DNA from: Cichorium intybus
Lineage: Eukaryota > Streptophyta > Magnoliopsida > Asterales > Asteraceae
Reading direction: 5' to 3'
Length of the DNA stretch: 64,000 bases
Assembly (NCBI GenBank): GCA_023525715.1
Contig: CM042012.1
Coordinates: 62,059,705 to 62,123,704 of the forward strand
Shown here: positions 25,234-36,283 of the stretch, one piece after another
Position numbering within the stretch: position 1 is the first letter of the stretch
How the letters are laid out: every line of letters starts with the position of its first letter
Made by a program: the position numbers and the translations under genes
The notes under the pieces: generated by a model
Told to the model about the DNA's origin: nothing
The model's database searches: none
Seen by the model: only the letters and a program-made list of their open reading frames with translations

Positions 25234-25608
25234 ATGGAAGGCAGAAGACAAGCTGACAGGGGTGAGGGCAGTCACACTTCCTCAAGAGGAAGTGAACCAT
25301 ATGTTCTTCGAAACGATGAAGCTGAGCCAAACCCACCACCACCACCACAACCTGTCACTATGGAGGCAATTCAGTTGCTAATCAATAATCTACGAACTGA
25401 ACTGAGGCAAGATGTGAACAACATAATCGATAACCGAATGGGTGAACGTAGTGCCCAATCATCACAAGAAGTCTCCAAGAAGACGACTGAGGAAGCAACT
25501 AGTGGAGGTGACAAGAAGGAAGAAAAGGGCTGTTCTTTTAAGTCCTTTATGGCTTGCAAACCGCCCGAATACCATGGCAGTTTTGAGCCTAAAGTGACAA
25601 TGCGGTAG
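25234..25608 (+). CDS. Gag N-terminal part of the chromovirus, ended by an internal TAG
   Basis: The frame starts MEGRRQADRGEGSHTSS (an upstream in-frame ATG at 25216 is possible) and reads 124 codons to a TAG at 25606-25608. The same frame continues beyond the TAG with VREIEQVMQASKC, the start of the retrotransposon gag domain, so the stop cuts the domain near its beginning. In this family gag supplies the particle core that packages element RNA. A single-base change is the simplest explanation. Programmed read-through is conceivable but would normally lie between gag and pol, not here. Confidence 0.85.
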   Translation: MEGRRQADRGEGSHTSSRGSEPYVLRNDEAEPNPPPPPQPVTMEAIQLLINNLRTELRQDVNNIIDNRMGERSAQSSQEVSKKTTEEATSGGDKKEEKGCSFKSFMACKPPEYHGSFEPKVTMR

Positions 25609-25626
25609 GTCCGAGAGATTGAACAA

Positions 25627-28600
25627 GTGATGCAAGCAAGCAAATGTGCAGAAAAAGACCAGGTCAACTATGCCTCCCGGCAGTTGAAGGATGACGCTTT
25701 GGTGTGGTGGAACACCAAATACGAAAGTTTGGGAAAAGATGTGGTATACGGTTGGTCATGGGCAGAGTTCATCACGTGTCTCAAAGATAAGTTCTGTCCC
25801 ACGCGAGATTTGGAGAAAATGAATGAAGATTTCTTAACGATAAAGAAAGGAGATATGACGGTGGACGAGTATACGAAGAAGTTTTGCGACATGTTACCTT
25901 TTGTGGGGGAATCCTACCCTACTGAGCGGTCCCGAATTAACCGCTATGTCCGCGGTTTGCCATGGAACTATGAGTTAGAAGTGAAGAAAGCCGAAACACT
26001 AGATGGGGCGATCAATGCTGCCCGAACCGTGGAAGATATTGGAAAACGAAGGAAAGAAGAAGGACCTGGTTTTGGTGATAAGAGGAAGACAGTTAGTAGT
26101 ATCAGTGGGAACATAAAGAAGAAAGGGAAAATGAGTACAAGTCAGAGCCGACAGGGAAGTGTAAAAAACTGCGAGAAATGTGGGAAAGAACACGGAGGTG
26201 AATGCCGAGCGGGATCAAATGCCTGCTTTAATTGTGGAGGATTCGGTCATAAAGCAAAAGATTGTAAAGCTAAGAAAGCCAGCGAAGTAGAGTGCTTCTC
26301 ATGCCATCAGATGGGACACTATAGTTTCAACTGCCCAAACAAGGGAGGAGAAAATATGGTGTCAACAGCCCAGAAGAAGACCGAACCCCAGAAGGTGAAG
26401 ACTCGAGCTTTTCAGATCACCAGGGAGGAAGCGAAGGAGACTCACGATGTGGTCTCAGGTATTCTATTAATCAACTCGACACCTGCATATGTCTTGTTTG
26501 ATTCCGGGTCTACATATTCATTTGTGTCCCATGGGTTTGGAGCTAGATTAAAAGTCCCATTAGAATTGTTAGACCTAGTCTTTGAGGTAGAAGTGGCTGA
26601 CGGGAAATTTGTGGAAGTTCAGCATATGTACCGAGACTGTGAACTTGACATCAACGGCAAGAAGTTTCGACTTAATCTCCTTCCTATTGGAATTAAGTCT
26701 TTTGATGTAATCATTGGAATGGATTGGCTCGGTGCCAATGATGCGAAGATAGCTTGTGGACAGAAGAGGGTGTCTGTTAAAACACTTGGAGCAAAGGTGT
26801 ACGTATATGGGGAAAGAAGAACGCACGTGCCAAGTATCATCAGTGTAGCTAAAGCTCGGAGGTGTATCAGGAAAGGATGTGTATCTTTCCTGGCCTATGT
26901 GATGACTGAAGACAAAGTGAAACAGACATACAAAGACATAGAAGTAGTGAAAGAGTTCCCAGAAGTTTTTCCAGATGAATTACCAGGCTTGCCACCAGAA
27001 AGGCAGGTTGAATTCAGAATAGATCTTGTCCCAGGAGCTTCTCCAATAGCACGAGCACCGTACCGGCTAGCACCAACAGAGATGAGGGAATTAATGTCCC
27101 AGTTGCAGGAGCTGCTAGATAAGGGCTTCATCAGGCCTAGTTCTTCTCCGTGGGGTGCTCCAGTTCTGTTTGTGAAAAAGAAAGATGGATCAATGCGGAT
27201 GTGCATTGATTATAGAGAATTGAACAAGATTACCATAAAGAACCGTTATCCGTTACCCAGAATAGACGATTTGTTCGACCAGTTGCAAGGGGCAGATTAT
27301 TTCTCAAAAATTGATTTGAGATCTGGGTATCATCAAGTCAGGGTAAAAGAAAGTGATGTAGAAAAGACAGCGTTCCGTACACGATACGGGCATTACGAGT
27401 TCTTAGTAATGCCATTCGGTCTTACGAATGCACCAGCGATCTTTATGGACTTAATGAATCGGGTCTGTAAACCATTCCTAGACCGGTTTGTTATAGTGTT
27501 CATAGACGACATTTTGATCTACTCAAAGAATAAAGAAGAGCATGCGAGTCATCTGCGGTTAGTACTCGAAACGTTGAAGCGGGAACAGCTATATGCAAAG
27601 TTCTCTAAGTGCGAGTTTTGGATGAGAGAGGTGCAGTTCCTTGGACACGTTGTTTCTATCCAAGGTATAAAAGTTGATCCAGCGAAAGTTGAAGCAGTGA
27701 TGAAATGGGAGCCACCTAAGACGCCAACCGAACCCCAGAAGGTGAAGACTCGAGCTTTTCAGATCACCAGGGAGGAAGCGAAGGAGACTCACGATGTGGT
27801 CTCAGGTATTCTATTAATCAACTCGACACCTGCATATGTCTTGTTTGATTCCGGGTCTACATATTCATTTGTGTCCCATGGGTTTGGAGCTAGATTAAAA
27901 GTCCCATTAGAATTGTTAGACCTAGTCTTTGAGGTAGAAGTGGCTGACGGGAAATTTGTGGAAGTTCAGCATATGTACCGAGACTGTGAACTTGACATCA
28001 ACGGCAAGAAGTTTCGACTTAATCTCCTTCCTATTGGAATTAAGTCTTTTGATGTAATCATTGGAATGGATTGGCTCGGTGCCAATGATGCGAAGATAGC
28101 TTGTGGACAGAAGAGGGTGTCTGTTAAAACACTTGGAGCAAAGGTGTACGTATATGGGGAAAGAAGAACGCACGTGCCAAGTATCATCAGTGTAGCTAAA
28201 GCTCGGAGGTGTATCAGGAAAGGATGTGTATCTTTCCTGGCCTATGTGATGACTGAAGACAAAGTGAAACAGACATACAAAGACATAGAAGTAGTGAAAG
28301 AGTTCCCAGAAGTTTTTCCAGATGAATTACCAGGCTTGCCACCAGAAAGGCAGGTTGAATTCAGAATAGATCTTGTCCCAGGAGCTTCTCCAATAGCACG
28401 AGCACCGTACCGGCTAGCACCAACAGAGATGAGGGAATTAATGTCCCAGTTGCAGGAGCTGCTAGATAAGGGCTTCATCAGGCCTAGTTCTTCTCCGTGG
28501 GGTGCTCCAGTTCTGTTTGTGAAAAAGAAAGATGGATCAATGCGGATGTGCATTGATTATAGAGAATTGAACAAGATTACCATAAAGAACCGTTATCCGT

Positions 28601-31134
28601 TACCCAGAATAGACGATTTGTTCGACCAGTTGCAAGGGGCAGATTATTTCTCAAAAATTGATTTGAGATCTGGGTATCATCAAGTCAGGGTAAAAGAAAG
28701 TGATGTAGAAAAGACAGCGTTCCGTACACGATACGGGCATTACGAGTTCTTAGTAATGCCATTCGGTCTTACGAATGCACCAGCGATCTTTATGGACTTA
28801 ATGAATCGGGTCTGTAAACCATTCCTAGACCGGTTTGTTATAGTGTTCATAGACGACATTTTGATCTACTCAAAGAATAAAGAAGAGCATGCGAGTCATC
28901 TGCGGTTAGTACTCGAAACGTTGAAGCGGGAACAGCTATATGCAAAGTTCTCTAAGTGCGAGTTTTGGATGAGAGAGGTGCAGTTCCTTGGACACGTTGT
29001 TTCTATCCAAGGTATAAAAGTTGATCCAGCGAAAGTTGAAGCAGTGATGAAATGGGAGCCACCTAAGACGCCAACAGAAGTTAGAAGTTTTCTCGGTCTG
29101 GCCGGGTACTACAGGAGATTTATTCAAGATTTCTCCCGTATAGCAGTGCCACTTACACGACTAACCCGGAAGGAAGAGAAATTTAGTTGGCAAGAAGAAC
29201 AAGAAAGAGCTTTCACTACCTTGAAAGAGAAGCTATGTAATGCGCCTGTCCTTACATTGCCAGATGGGACGGAAGACTTTGAAGTGTACAGTGATGCCTC
29301 GCATCGGGGGCTTGGCTGTGTGTTGATGCAAAGAGGGAAGGTTATAGCATACGCTTCCAGACAGTTGAAAGATCCAGAGAAAAAGTACACAACTCATGAT
29401 TTAGAGCTTGCAGCGATCGTGTTTGCCTTGAAGATTTGGAGACATTATTTGTATGGTACAAAGTGCAAGCTGTTCACGGATCACAAGAGTTTACAGTATG
29501 TGTTCACTCAAAAAGAGTTGAACATGAGACAGAGTAGATGGCTAGAGTTGATCAGTGATTATGATTGCGAAATTGTGTACCATCCAGGTAAAGCGAATGT
29601 AGTAGCAGATGCACTGAGTAGAAAAGTTCCTGAGAAAAGAATCAATGCAAGATCAATGCGAATAGAACTGGTGTCCAACATAATAGAACAGATTAAAGCA
29701 GCTCAGCAGAAAGTGGAAGAAAGTGGAGACTTAAAAGAAGAAAAGCTGGGAAAAGACATACAGTTTGAAACCAATAGTCAAGGCTTGAAGACCTTCAGAA
29801 ACCGTATTTGGGTACCGAAGACAGAAGGATTGAGAAAGCTGATTCTAGAAGAGTCGCATAAGTCAAAGTATTCCATTCATCCTGGGAGTACCAAGACTTA
29901 TCAAGATTTGAAAAGACAGTATTGGTGGCCTGGAATGAAGAAGAGGATAGCTAAGTACATCTCCAAGTGTGTCATTTGTGCGCAAGTTAAGGCGGAACAT
30001 CAGGTCCCGCATGGAGATGCTCAGTCATTGCATATTCCAGCCGGAAAGTGGGAAGATATAACCATGGACTTGGTTGTCGGGTTACCAAGGACAAGAAAAG
30101 GTCATGATAGTATATGGGTCATAGTAGACCGGTTGACCAAGAGTGCATTATTTCTAGCCATAAAAGAAACTACTCCATTGGAGCAGTTAGCTCAGTTGTA
30201 TTCAGATGAAGTGTTAAGAAGATATGGTGCACCGTTGTCTATCGTGTCAGACAGAGACCCCAGATTTACCTCTAACTTTTGGAGAGCTTTACAAGATAAA
30301 ATGGGGACAAGAATTCAATTAAGTACAGCGTATCACCCACAAACAGATGGTCAGAGTGAACGAACGATCCAGACATTAGAAGATATGCTACGGTCATGCG
30401 TGATGGAATTTGGAGGCAGTTGGGATGAACATCTGCCATTAGTGGAGTTTGCATACAACAACAGTTACCATTCTAGCATTAAAATGACACCCTTTGAGGC
30501 ATTGTATGGTAGAAAGTGTAGAACTCCTTTATGCTGGTCAGAGGCGGGTGAGACAAAGCTTACAGGGCCAGAGATTGTTAGAGTGACTAATGAGAAGATT
30601 GGAGTAATTCAAGCCAACATGAAAGCAGCACAAGATCGGCAAAGGAGTTACTCGAACCTAAAGAAGAGACCATACGATTTGCAAGAAGGGGATTTGGTGA
30701 TGATAAAGGTGTCGCCATGGAAAGGAGTGGTTAGATTTGGCAAGAGAGGAAAGCTGAGTCCAAGGTACATTGGACCTTTTAAAATTCTGAAGAGAGTTGG
30801 GTTACAAGCATTCAAGCTAGAGTTACCACCCGAACTTAGTGGAATACATGATACCTTTCATGTATGTTACTTGAAGAAGTATTTTGGTAAAGAAGAGCTA
30901 GTCATACCGTATACGGATTTGAGAGTAGAGACGCCCAGCAAAATGATTGAAGAACCTGAAGCAATTCTAGAGATGCAGACAAAGAAGCTAAGGAATAAAG
31001 AGATTGACCTTGTACTAGTCAAATGGAAGCATCCCTTAGGGTCAAACTTGACTTGGGAAACGTTGGCAGAAATGAAAAGAAGATATCCGAATTTCACGGA
31101 TTACGAAAAGATTCCGAGAACGGAATCCGCTTAA
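25627..31134 (+). CDS. Gag-Pol polyprotein with tandemly duplicated protease and reverse transcriptase (1,835 codons)
   Basis: Residues 1-250 are the rest of gag, with two CCHC knuckles (about 200-213 and 223-236). Residues 252-700 and 701-1149 are two copies of one 449-residue block: aspartic protease (LFDSGS, D292 and D741) plus most of the reverse transcriptase (FIDD, D627/D628 and D1076/D1077). Only the second copy runs on into the RT end and RNase H (D1223, E1260, D1285, D1328). The integrase has an HHCC region (H1411 to C1451) and a D1481, D1542, E1578 triad with the usual 35-residue final spacing. A chromodomain-like C-terminus lies at about 1777-1830. The frame starts after the gag stop, so the listed ATG is only the first after that stop; no independent start is implied. 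The stop codon overlaps the polypurine tract. Confidence 0.93.
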   Translation: MMQASKCAEKDQVNYASRQLKDDALVWWNTKYESLGKDVVYGWSWAEFITCLKDKFCPTRDLEKMNEDFLTIKKGDMTVDEYTKKFCDMLPFVGESYPTERSRINRYVRGLPWNYELEVKKAETLDGAINAARTVEDIGKRRKEEGPGFGDKRKTVSSISGNIKKKGKMSTSQSRQGSVKNCEKCGKEHGGECRAGSNACFNCGGFGHKAKDCKAKKASEVECFSCHQMGHYSFNCPNKGGENMVSTAQKKTEPQKVKTRAFQITREEAKETHDVVSGILLINSTPAYVLFDSGSTYSFVSHGFGARLKVPLELLDLVFEVEVADGKFVEVQHMYRDCELDINGKKFRLNLLPIGIKSFDVIIGMDWLGANDAKIACGQKRVSVKTLGAKVYVYGERRTHVPSIISVAKARRCIRKGCVSFLAYVMTEDKVKQTYKDIEVVKEFPEVFPDELPGLPPERQVEFRIDLVPGASPIARAPYRLAPTEMRELMSQLQELLDKGFIRPSSSPWGAPVLFVKKKDGSMRMCIDYRELNKITIKNRYPLPRIDDLFDQLQGADYFSKIDLRSGYHQVRVKESDVEKTAFRTRYGHYEFLVMPFGLTNAPAIFMDLMNRVCKPFLDRFVIVFIDDILIYSKNKEEHASHLRLVLETLKREQLYAKFSKCEFWMREVQFLGHVVSIQGIKVDPAKVEAVMKWEPPKTPTEPQKVKTRAFQITREEAKETHDVVSGILLINSTPAYVLFDSGSTYSFVSHGFGARLKVPLELLDLVFEVEVADGKFVEVQHMYRDCELDINGKKFRLNLLPIGIKSFDVIIGMDWLGANDAKIACGQKRVSVKTLGAKVYVYGERRTHVPSIISVAKARRCIRKGCVSFLAYVMTEDKVKQTYKDIEVVKEFPEVFPDELPGLPPERQVEFRIDLVPGASPIARAPYRLAPTEMRELMSQLQELLDKGFIRPSSSPWGAPVLFVKKKDGSMRMCIDYRELNKITIKNRYPLPRIDDLFDQLQGADYFSKIDLRSGYHQVRVKESDVEKTAFRTRYGHYEFLVMPFGLTNAPAIFMDLMNRVCKPFLDRFVIVFIDDILIYSKNKEEHASHLRLVLETLKREQLYAKFSKCEFWMREVQFLGHVVSIQGIKVDPAKVEAVMKWEPPKTPTEVRSFLGLAGYYRRFIQDFSRIAVPLTRLTRKEEKFSWQEEQERAFTTLKEKLCNAPVLTLPDGTEDFEVYSDASHRGLGCVLMQRGKVIAYASRQLKDPEKKYTTHDLELAAIVFALKIWRHYLYGTKCKLFTDHKSLQYVFTQKELNMRQSRWLELISDYDCEIVYHPGKANVVADALSRKVPEKRINARSMRIELVSNIIEQIKAAQQKVEESGDLKEEKLGKDIQFETNSQGLKTFRNRIWVPKTEGLRKLILEESHKSKYSIHPGSTKTYQDLKRQYWWPGMKKRIAKYISKCVICAQVKAEHQVPHGDAQSLHIPAGKWEDITMDLVVGLPRTRKGHDSIWVIVDRLTKSALFLAIKETTPLEQLAQLYSDEVLRRYGAPLSIVSDRDPRFTSNFWRALQDKMGTRIQLSTAYHPQTDGQSERTIQTLEDMLRSCVMEFGGSWDEHLPLVEFAYNNSYHSSIKMTPFEALYGRKCRTPLCWSEAGETKLTGPEIVRVTNEKIGVIQANMKAAQDRQRSYSNLKKRPYDLQEGDLVMIKVSPWKGVVRFGKRGKLSPRYIGPFKILKRVGLQAFKLELPPELSGIHDTFHVCYLKKYFGKEELVIPYTDLRVETPSKMIEEPEAILEMQTKKLRNKEIDLVLVKWKHPLGSNLTWETLAEMKRRYPNFTDYEKIPRTESA
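26380..29074 (+). repeat. In-frame 1,347 bp tandem duplication (protease + RT), two copies
   Basis: Copy A is 26380-26726+ through 27726 and copy B is 27727-29073. They look identical base for base where compared and in full translation. The period is 449 codons. The breakpoints share only about two bases (AC) of microhomology. Confidence 0.93.
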
Positions 31135-31145
31135 GGAGGGATGAC
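31133..31145 (+). other. Polypurine tract of the chromovirus
   Basis: AAGGAGGGATGAC sits directly before the 3' LTR and overlaps the stop codon of pol. Confidence 0.85.
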
Positions 31146-33845
31146 TGTAAGAACCCGCGAAAAGTCAAAAAGGGTAAAACCGTCTTTTGTCCCGTTGTAC
31201 GACTATTATGTGTAATAATATGTATTTGTAAAATAATATAATAAGAAATAAAAGTTTATGTGAAAATTGAAGTTTTATTGCGTGAATAGTGACATTTGGC
31301 CAAAAAAGGGCAAATTGGTCATTTGACATGAAAATGACCAAAAATGTTAAGAAAATGTCAAGTTGGAAGTTAATGGAATATTGTTGCAAGATTTTTAGTC
31401 TTAGGACTATTTTTGTAAAGAAAGTGGAAGATTAGGGGGCTAAAGTGAAATTATTTAATAAAACTAAATATATATATATAATATGAGGGTTATTCTCTCA
31501 TTATCTGAGAACCCAGTAGAAGGATCGAGAGAGAGAGCTGGGGTGAACGAAAGAGAGAGCCAGAGGAGGAAATACGTGAAGAATCAAAGAAGAGTTCCAA
31601 AACCAAGCCCTAGATTGAAGATTTTGAGCAAGTAGGGTAAGGTTTTCAATCTTTAAACTCCAATTTATGAACGGGAATCAAGTTTGGATTTCTGATTTTT
31701 CCAGAAATCATGATTCCAAAGTTATCATCTAGTTCATCTTGCTTAAGAATCACCATAAAACCATGTTCTATCCATAGAATGGGTAAAAATCAAGAAATGG
31801 TGATTTTAGCTCAAGAACCCTAAGTCACGGGTTTGAAAATTCAGATGGTCTAGATGAACCTAACATGTTAGAAATGATGAATTGAACATGTAATGGTTGT
31901 CAAATTGATAAAAAGGAAGCTTTGATGCAACAATTGTAAAAATGAGTTTTTAATCTCAAGAACCCTAGAAATGGGTAAAAGAGATGAAACTGATTTTATA
32001 TGTTTCTTATAGTCTTATTAAGTCAAACATGATATAAGTAATGCAAGAAATCAGTTTCAAGCTTAAAAATCCAACAAAACGATTTTTGGTGAAAAATTGT
32101 ATTTTCGGAAGAACTTTTGAAGTTTTATAGAAGATTTGATGTTTTTGTGAATCAAAGTTAGATATAAATTGGTAATTAGGGCCTAAGAATGACCCTAAAC
32201 CAATTAAGTTAAGTATTAAGAGCTTAATGGGGTGAAAAGTGGGGCTGCAGTTTGGAAAAAATGCCAAAAATGGCAATACACTATGGATCGCGACCCGATC
32301 CTATGATGGATCGCGACCCAACCTCACGGCTGGAAAATGGAATTGCTCCTGTCCAATTTTTAAGTTTCAAACTCGATGTTAGGCTTGTCCGTTTGGTCTG
32401 AAATTTCTACCATAGCCTTAAAATGGTATGAAAACATGCAGGAAACTTTCAAATTTGCAAACCGACCTTGCGGAAAAATCACTGTAGCGGCAGTGGCCAA
32501 ATGACAAGTTTTTTTTATAAAAAACTTGATTTTTAGATTTTGGGCTAGACTTGTCCAATTAATTCCAAATTTGAAATACAAGTCTAATATAGTATAAGAC
32601 TTCATGGAAAAGTGTTGAAACTGAAATACGACCCCCCCGGAGTACTGTAGCAAAATACGTGTATTTCGGAGAAAAGTTATAAAACGAGTTTATTAATGGT
32701 TATACATTTGTTATAACCTAGAGTTAAGACGTATGAGACCTTTGAACTGTAAAGTCAGTTATAGTATGTATTTATTGAGTATTTATATATAATACTTGTA
32801 TAGGTGGTGCTTCAAACGTGGTTGAGCACGGAAAAGGGAAAGGAATACGAGAAGCGTAGAGACTTGTAGCAACGTCAAGGTGAGTTTTATGAGGATTTCT
32901 ATAGTACATAGCAAAATATTATTTTCTGAAAAGTATGATTTCCAAATATTTATAAATACTAAAGTTTGGAAAATAGTTTTGAAAGAAGCTCTATACAAGG
33001 GCTTAGTATTTTGAACGGGTTTTCAAAAGTATGGTTTGTACGTATTTTGAAAGTAGTTCCTTATAGGAACTAAGATGTCAAAAGAAGTCTTGAAAGTATT
33101 TTTAATAAAGAATTATAAAATGTTTGAGTAAGAGTTGTTTACAAATTGTGTCCCACTTTGACCAATTTGAGATGTAATGAAGTAAGAATTAAAGAAGTAT
33201 GAGCCAGTTGTCCGGACTAGGATCACCCACATAATTGGGAGATCAGAAGACACTACTGGGATGGTACCTCCCGTCGCGAAGTAGTTGTCTAGCTTAGCAT
33301 ACCCTTGTGCTTGAATTTGTTCCAAGTCACGAAGGGGAGACAGAATGAGCAAACCGAGTGGGCAGATCTGTTCTGTCCCGCGAGGGGAGCTAGTTGAATG
33401 AATTAATTAACTTAATTCATAAGTTTCAGTTGGTCACGAGAAATGAGAAAGAAAAACAGTTTTAAGAAAGAAAGTCTTTTTAAAGTTTGAAAGTAAAGTA
33501 GAAAGAGTTAATTTGAGATTTATGATATAACTTATATTTCAAGTTTCTGATTAGAAAAGTTTTGGGTCTAAACCCATATTACTCACGAGACTTTATGTCT
33601 CACGTATACTATGTTTTTGAAATGCTATGTACTTAGGTGAAAGGAGCTAAAGTTGCAGTTGGGACCGATTTGCACTGTAAGTTTAAATTATGGTTTTTGG
33701 TATTGAGTCTGTAATACCCCTCGAGTTAAGTTTGTAAAATAAAACAAAAAAAAAATTTAAGTGGCTATTTTATAGTCACGAGTTGTAAATTATGTTTGAA
33801 AACTGTATTTGTATTTTAAATATGGTTGGAGAAAAGGGGTGTACA
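31146..33845 (+). repeat. 3' LTR of the chromovirus
   Basis: Near-identical to the 5' LTR, with one base missing in the terminal GTGTTACA. It carries the same pair of GATCGCGACC words at 32286-32322. Confidence 0.95.
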
Positions 33846-33916
33846 ACAAAGCTTAGTGAGTTCCCCAAAATACCACACGATCCATCACATAAACACAATC
33901 ACAAAAGGTCATCGAG

Positions 33917-34112
33917 CTCGCCCCGATCGACCTGGCTCTCGGGCTCGCCCCGATCCGCCTCGGTTAAGGACTCAACAGTTCGCCCCGTTCCGTCCGTCAC
34001 CGAATCAACTCATTTTTTGACTCACGGGATTGCCCCGATCTTGTCTAGACTCACGAGCTTGCCCCGATATTTTCTAATCAACTCATTCTTTGACTCACAG
34101 GCTCGCCCCGAT
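33917..34112 (-). repeat. Array of six GCCCCGAT words in the solo LTR
   Basis: Words at about 33918, 33944, 33980, 34031, 34060 and 34102, mostly CTCGCCCCGATC and several preceded by GACTCAC. Spacing is irregular (26-42 bp). Confidence 0.8.
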
Positions 34113-35796
34113 CTTGTCGGTAAACACGTAACACACATACATCATATATATTACACAAAGTAATAAAACTACCTACGCATGCAACGTCACCGGTAATATA
34201 ATGAGAAGACTCACCTGATCCGCGACCTCGAGCTAGACAGCACTCCACACGAGTGTCCTCAGATCCCAACGATACGAACTTCCTAACAAGGGTAAACTTC
34301 ACTTAGAACCTTCTAAACCTCAAACAAGATAAACTTCTAAGACCAATACCCCGAACCCTCAAATTTGATCAAAAATCAAACTGGTCAAAAAGTCAACGGT
34401 CAAAAGCCAGTTAGCGCCGCTATTTTCCTAGATAGCGCCGCTAACTATAAATAGTCTCCAAAGACAAAATATACAAACCTTATTGTTCAGTCTATAATTC
34501 ATCTTAACGACTCATCTTGCTTAAATGATCATGCTTAAACGTTTTCACTAAACATGGATTTTACACAAAAGGACATTGTATATTTAAAATACGTCTTTTA
34601 TAAATTTAATTCATCTTAAAACTCATTTGACCTAATTAAGAAATTATTGAAATTCATTTATCATACAATTAAATTAATCTAATCTAAAATTTCATAAACT
34701 TTATTCTCCAAAGTTTAACTTCACTTCTTTTAGACTTGATCATATTAACAGGTCCAAGTAAGATTATAATTAAAGTCCATCACAAAGCTAAAGTCCAAAT
34801 ATGAAAAGATCCGATAATGGCCTAGCCTTATTCATAACAGCCCAAGGCCCAACTACTCATGGAAGGAGTCCAAGTAACAGCCCAAGATTACTTATCAATT
34901 ACGGTCCAAATTGAAAATGCCCTAAACAACAAAAGTCAAAGAAGCCAATCTGTTACCTTCTTCCTCTAGACGTCGCATGCTCCTTCCGCCTCCATCACCG
35001 GTGATTCACCTCCACCGGTGATACGCTCCACCCGGCAGTCACAATAAACGCCGTTTTCCGGCGACGGTGACCCAACACGCAAGCGAATGAGCGAAGTCTG
35101 AGCCACCCATCGCCGGCCATTCTCTCCTCAACAATTCCTTCTATTACACCGGCTAGACCTAGCTCCATTCTTTCCCGACGATAACAACTCCAACCCCCTC
35201 CCATGACCTCGCCGCCTCACCGCTCCTTAGACCCACCATCAAACTTCATTCTCTATAAACGACATAACTCACTACATCTCCTGAAATTATCGTTTCTCCG
35301 GCGACTCATTCTTCACCGGCCAAACTGATTTGACCCCGCCATTCCTCCGATGCTACTCTTAATCCCTCAGTCTGGTCGAGCTCCAATCCATTCCTCTCGC
35401 AACCTCCATTCAGCCGCTAGCCCTCTTCTCTGATATTGAAGCTCACCAGTGCTGCCCCCACCGCTAACACACATTACCCACCTTAATTCCTTCCCTGCTC
35501 ACATACGAAACTGATGGAAAAGGAGACACGAGGTCTCGATTTGCAGCCCACCAGCACCAACATGGTGCTACTCCCTCTCACTCTCTCTCAAATGCACCCA
35601 CCAATCCGTCTCTCATTCGCAAAGGATCTCCGGGAATACGTACATGAGAGACAAACGTGACTGCCATTCCATTCTATAATTCCATCATTGACATTTATGC
35701 CCTTCCACGATTAATAATTGACACTTAAGTCCCTCATAACAAAAGTGATTATCATAAAAAACCATTGCCAAAGATTTATAAATCAACTAATTTTAA

Positions 35797-35999
35797 TTGC
35801 CTGTGATCTCCAGCCTAGCTGTGTGAGGCGTTGGGTTATATACCCATGTGGGGAGGTTCCGGGTTCAATCCCGGTTCCATGCCCCTGTGGGGGATTTTAC
35901 CAGGTGAGGTGGAGATCGTTTCTTTGAAGCGTCAAACAATAGGGGACGGTTGCAAACCCGTCACAAAAAACGATTCTCACGCCATTTCCAAAAAAAAAA
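35797..35999 (+). mobile_element. tRNA-derived SINE, about 203 bp
   Basis: It has a pol III B box, GGTTCAATCCC, at 35862-35872, an A-box-like region upstream (TAGCTGTGTGAGG near 35816) and a terminal A-run. An exact 12 bp target-site duplication AACTAATTTTAA (35785-35796, 36000-36011) proves retroposition. Confidence 0.9.
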
Positions 36000-36283
36000 A
36001 ACTAATTTTAAATAATTCTATAGCTCATATATTTCTTTTAAATAATTACTGTTTAGCATATAGTTGCAAATTTACCAAAACGACCTTGGTTTTATATTAG
36101 CAATTGTGTCTAATTTAAAAGGTCTCAATATGCACGTTTATTCAAGATATGACTTTAATAACATAAATAAATATTTCTTTTACGTTTAATCGGAGTTTTG
36201 AATTTATTTTAGTTTTTCGAAAGTTTTGTTTTACCAATTTAGCCTAATTTATTGTAAACCCAAAACACTAATGTTACACTCAC

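Larger units (their letters stand above)
22313..33845 (+). mobile_element. Full-length Ty3/gypsy chromovirus (Tekay/Del-like), 11.5 kb
   Basis: LTRs 22313-25013 and 31146-33845 (2,701 and 2,700 bp) differ at only about six sites by eye. The 5 bp duplication ACAAA is exact (22308-22312, 33846-33850). An initiator-Met primer site and an AAGGAGGGATGAC polypurine tract are in place. The interior encodes gag, protease, reverse transcriptase, RNase H, integrase and chromodomain in one frame, with an internal stop in gag and a 1,347 bp duplication. Long LTRs plus a C-terminal chromodomain fit the Tekay/Del clade; clade naming is inference. Confidence 0.95.
22057..36278 (-). mobile_element. Second solo LTR (about 2.5 kb without its insertions)
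   Basis: Perfect 6 bp terminal inverted repeat TGTAAC...GTTACA, with near-identical 5 bp flanks CGCAC and CTCAC. It is split into 22057-22312 and 33851-36278 by the chromovirus, and the right part holds a SINE. Minus orientation is inferred from an AGGTGAGTCTTCTC splice-donor-like block common in these LTRs. It carries six GCCCCGAT words (33918-34112) and two W1 dyads (34411-34445). No gene is supported. Confidence 0.8.

Noticed and set aside
26575..29390. Numerous minus-strand ORFs across the chromovirus pol
   Set aside because: They are shadows of the plus-strand polyprotein, duplicated only because the underlying block is duplicated.
35797..35999. Possible tRNA gene from the B box
   Set aside because: There is no complete cloverleaf. 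The A-tail and 12 bp target-site duplication make it a SINE.
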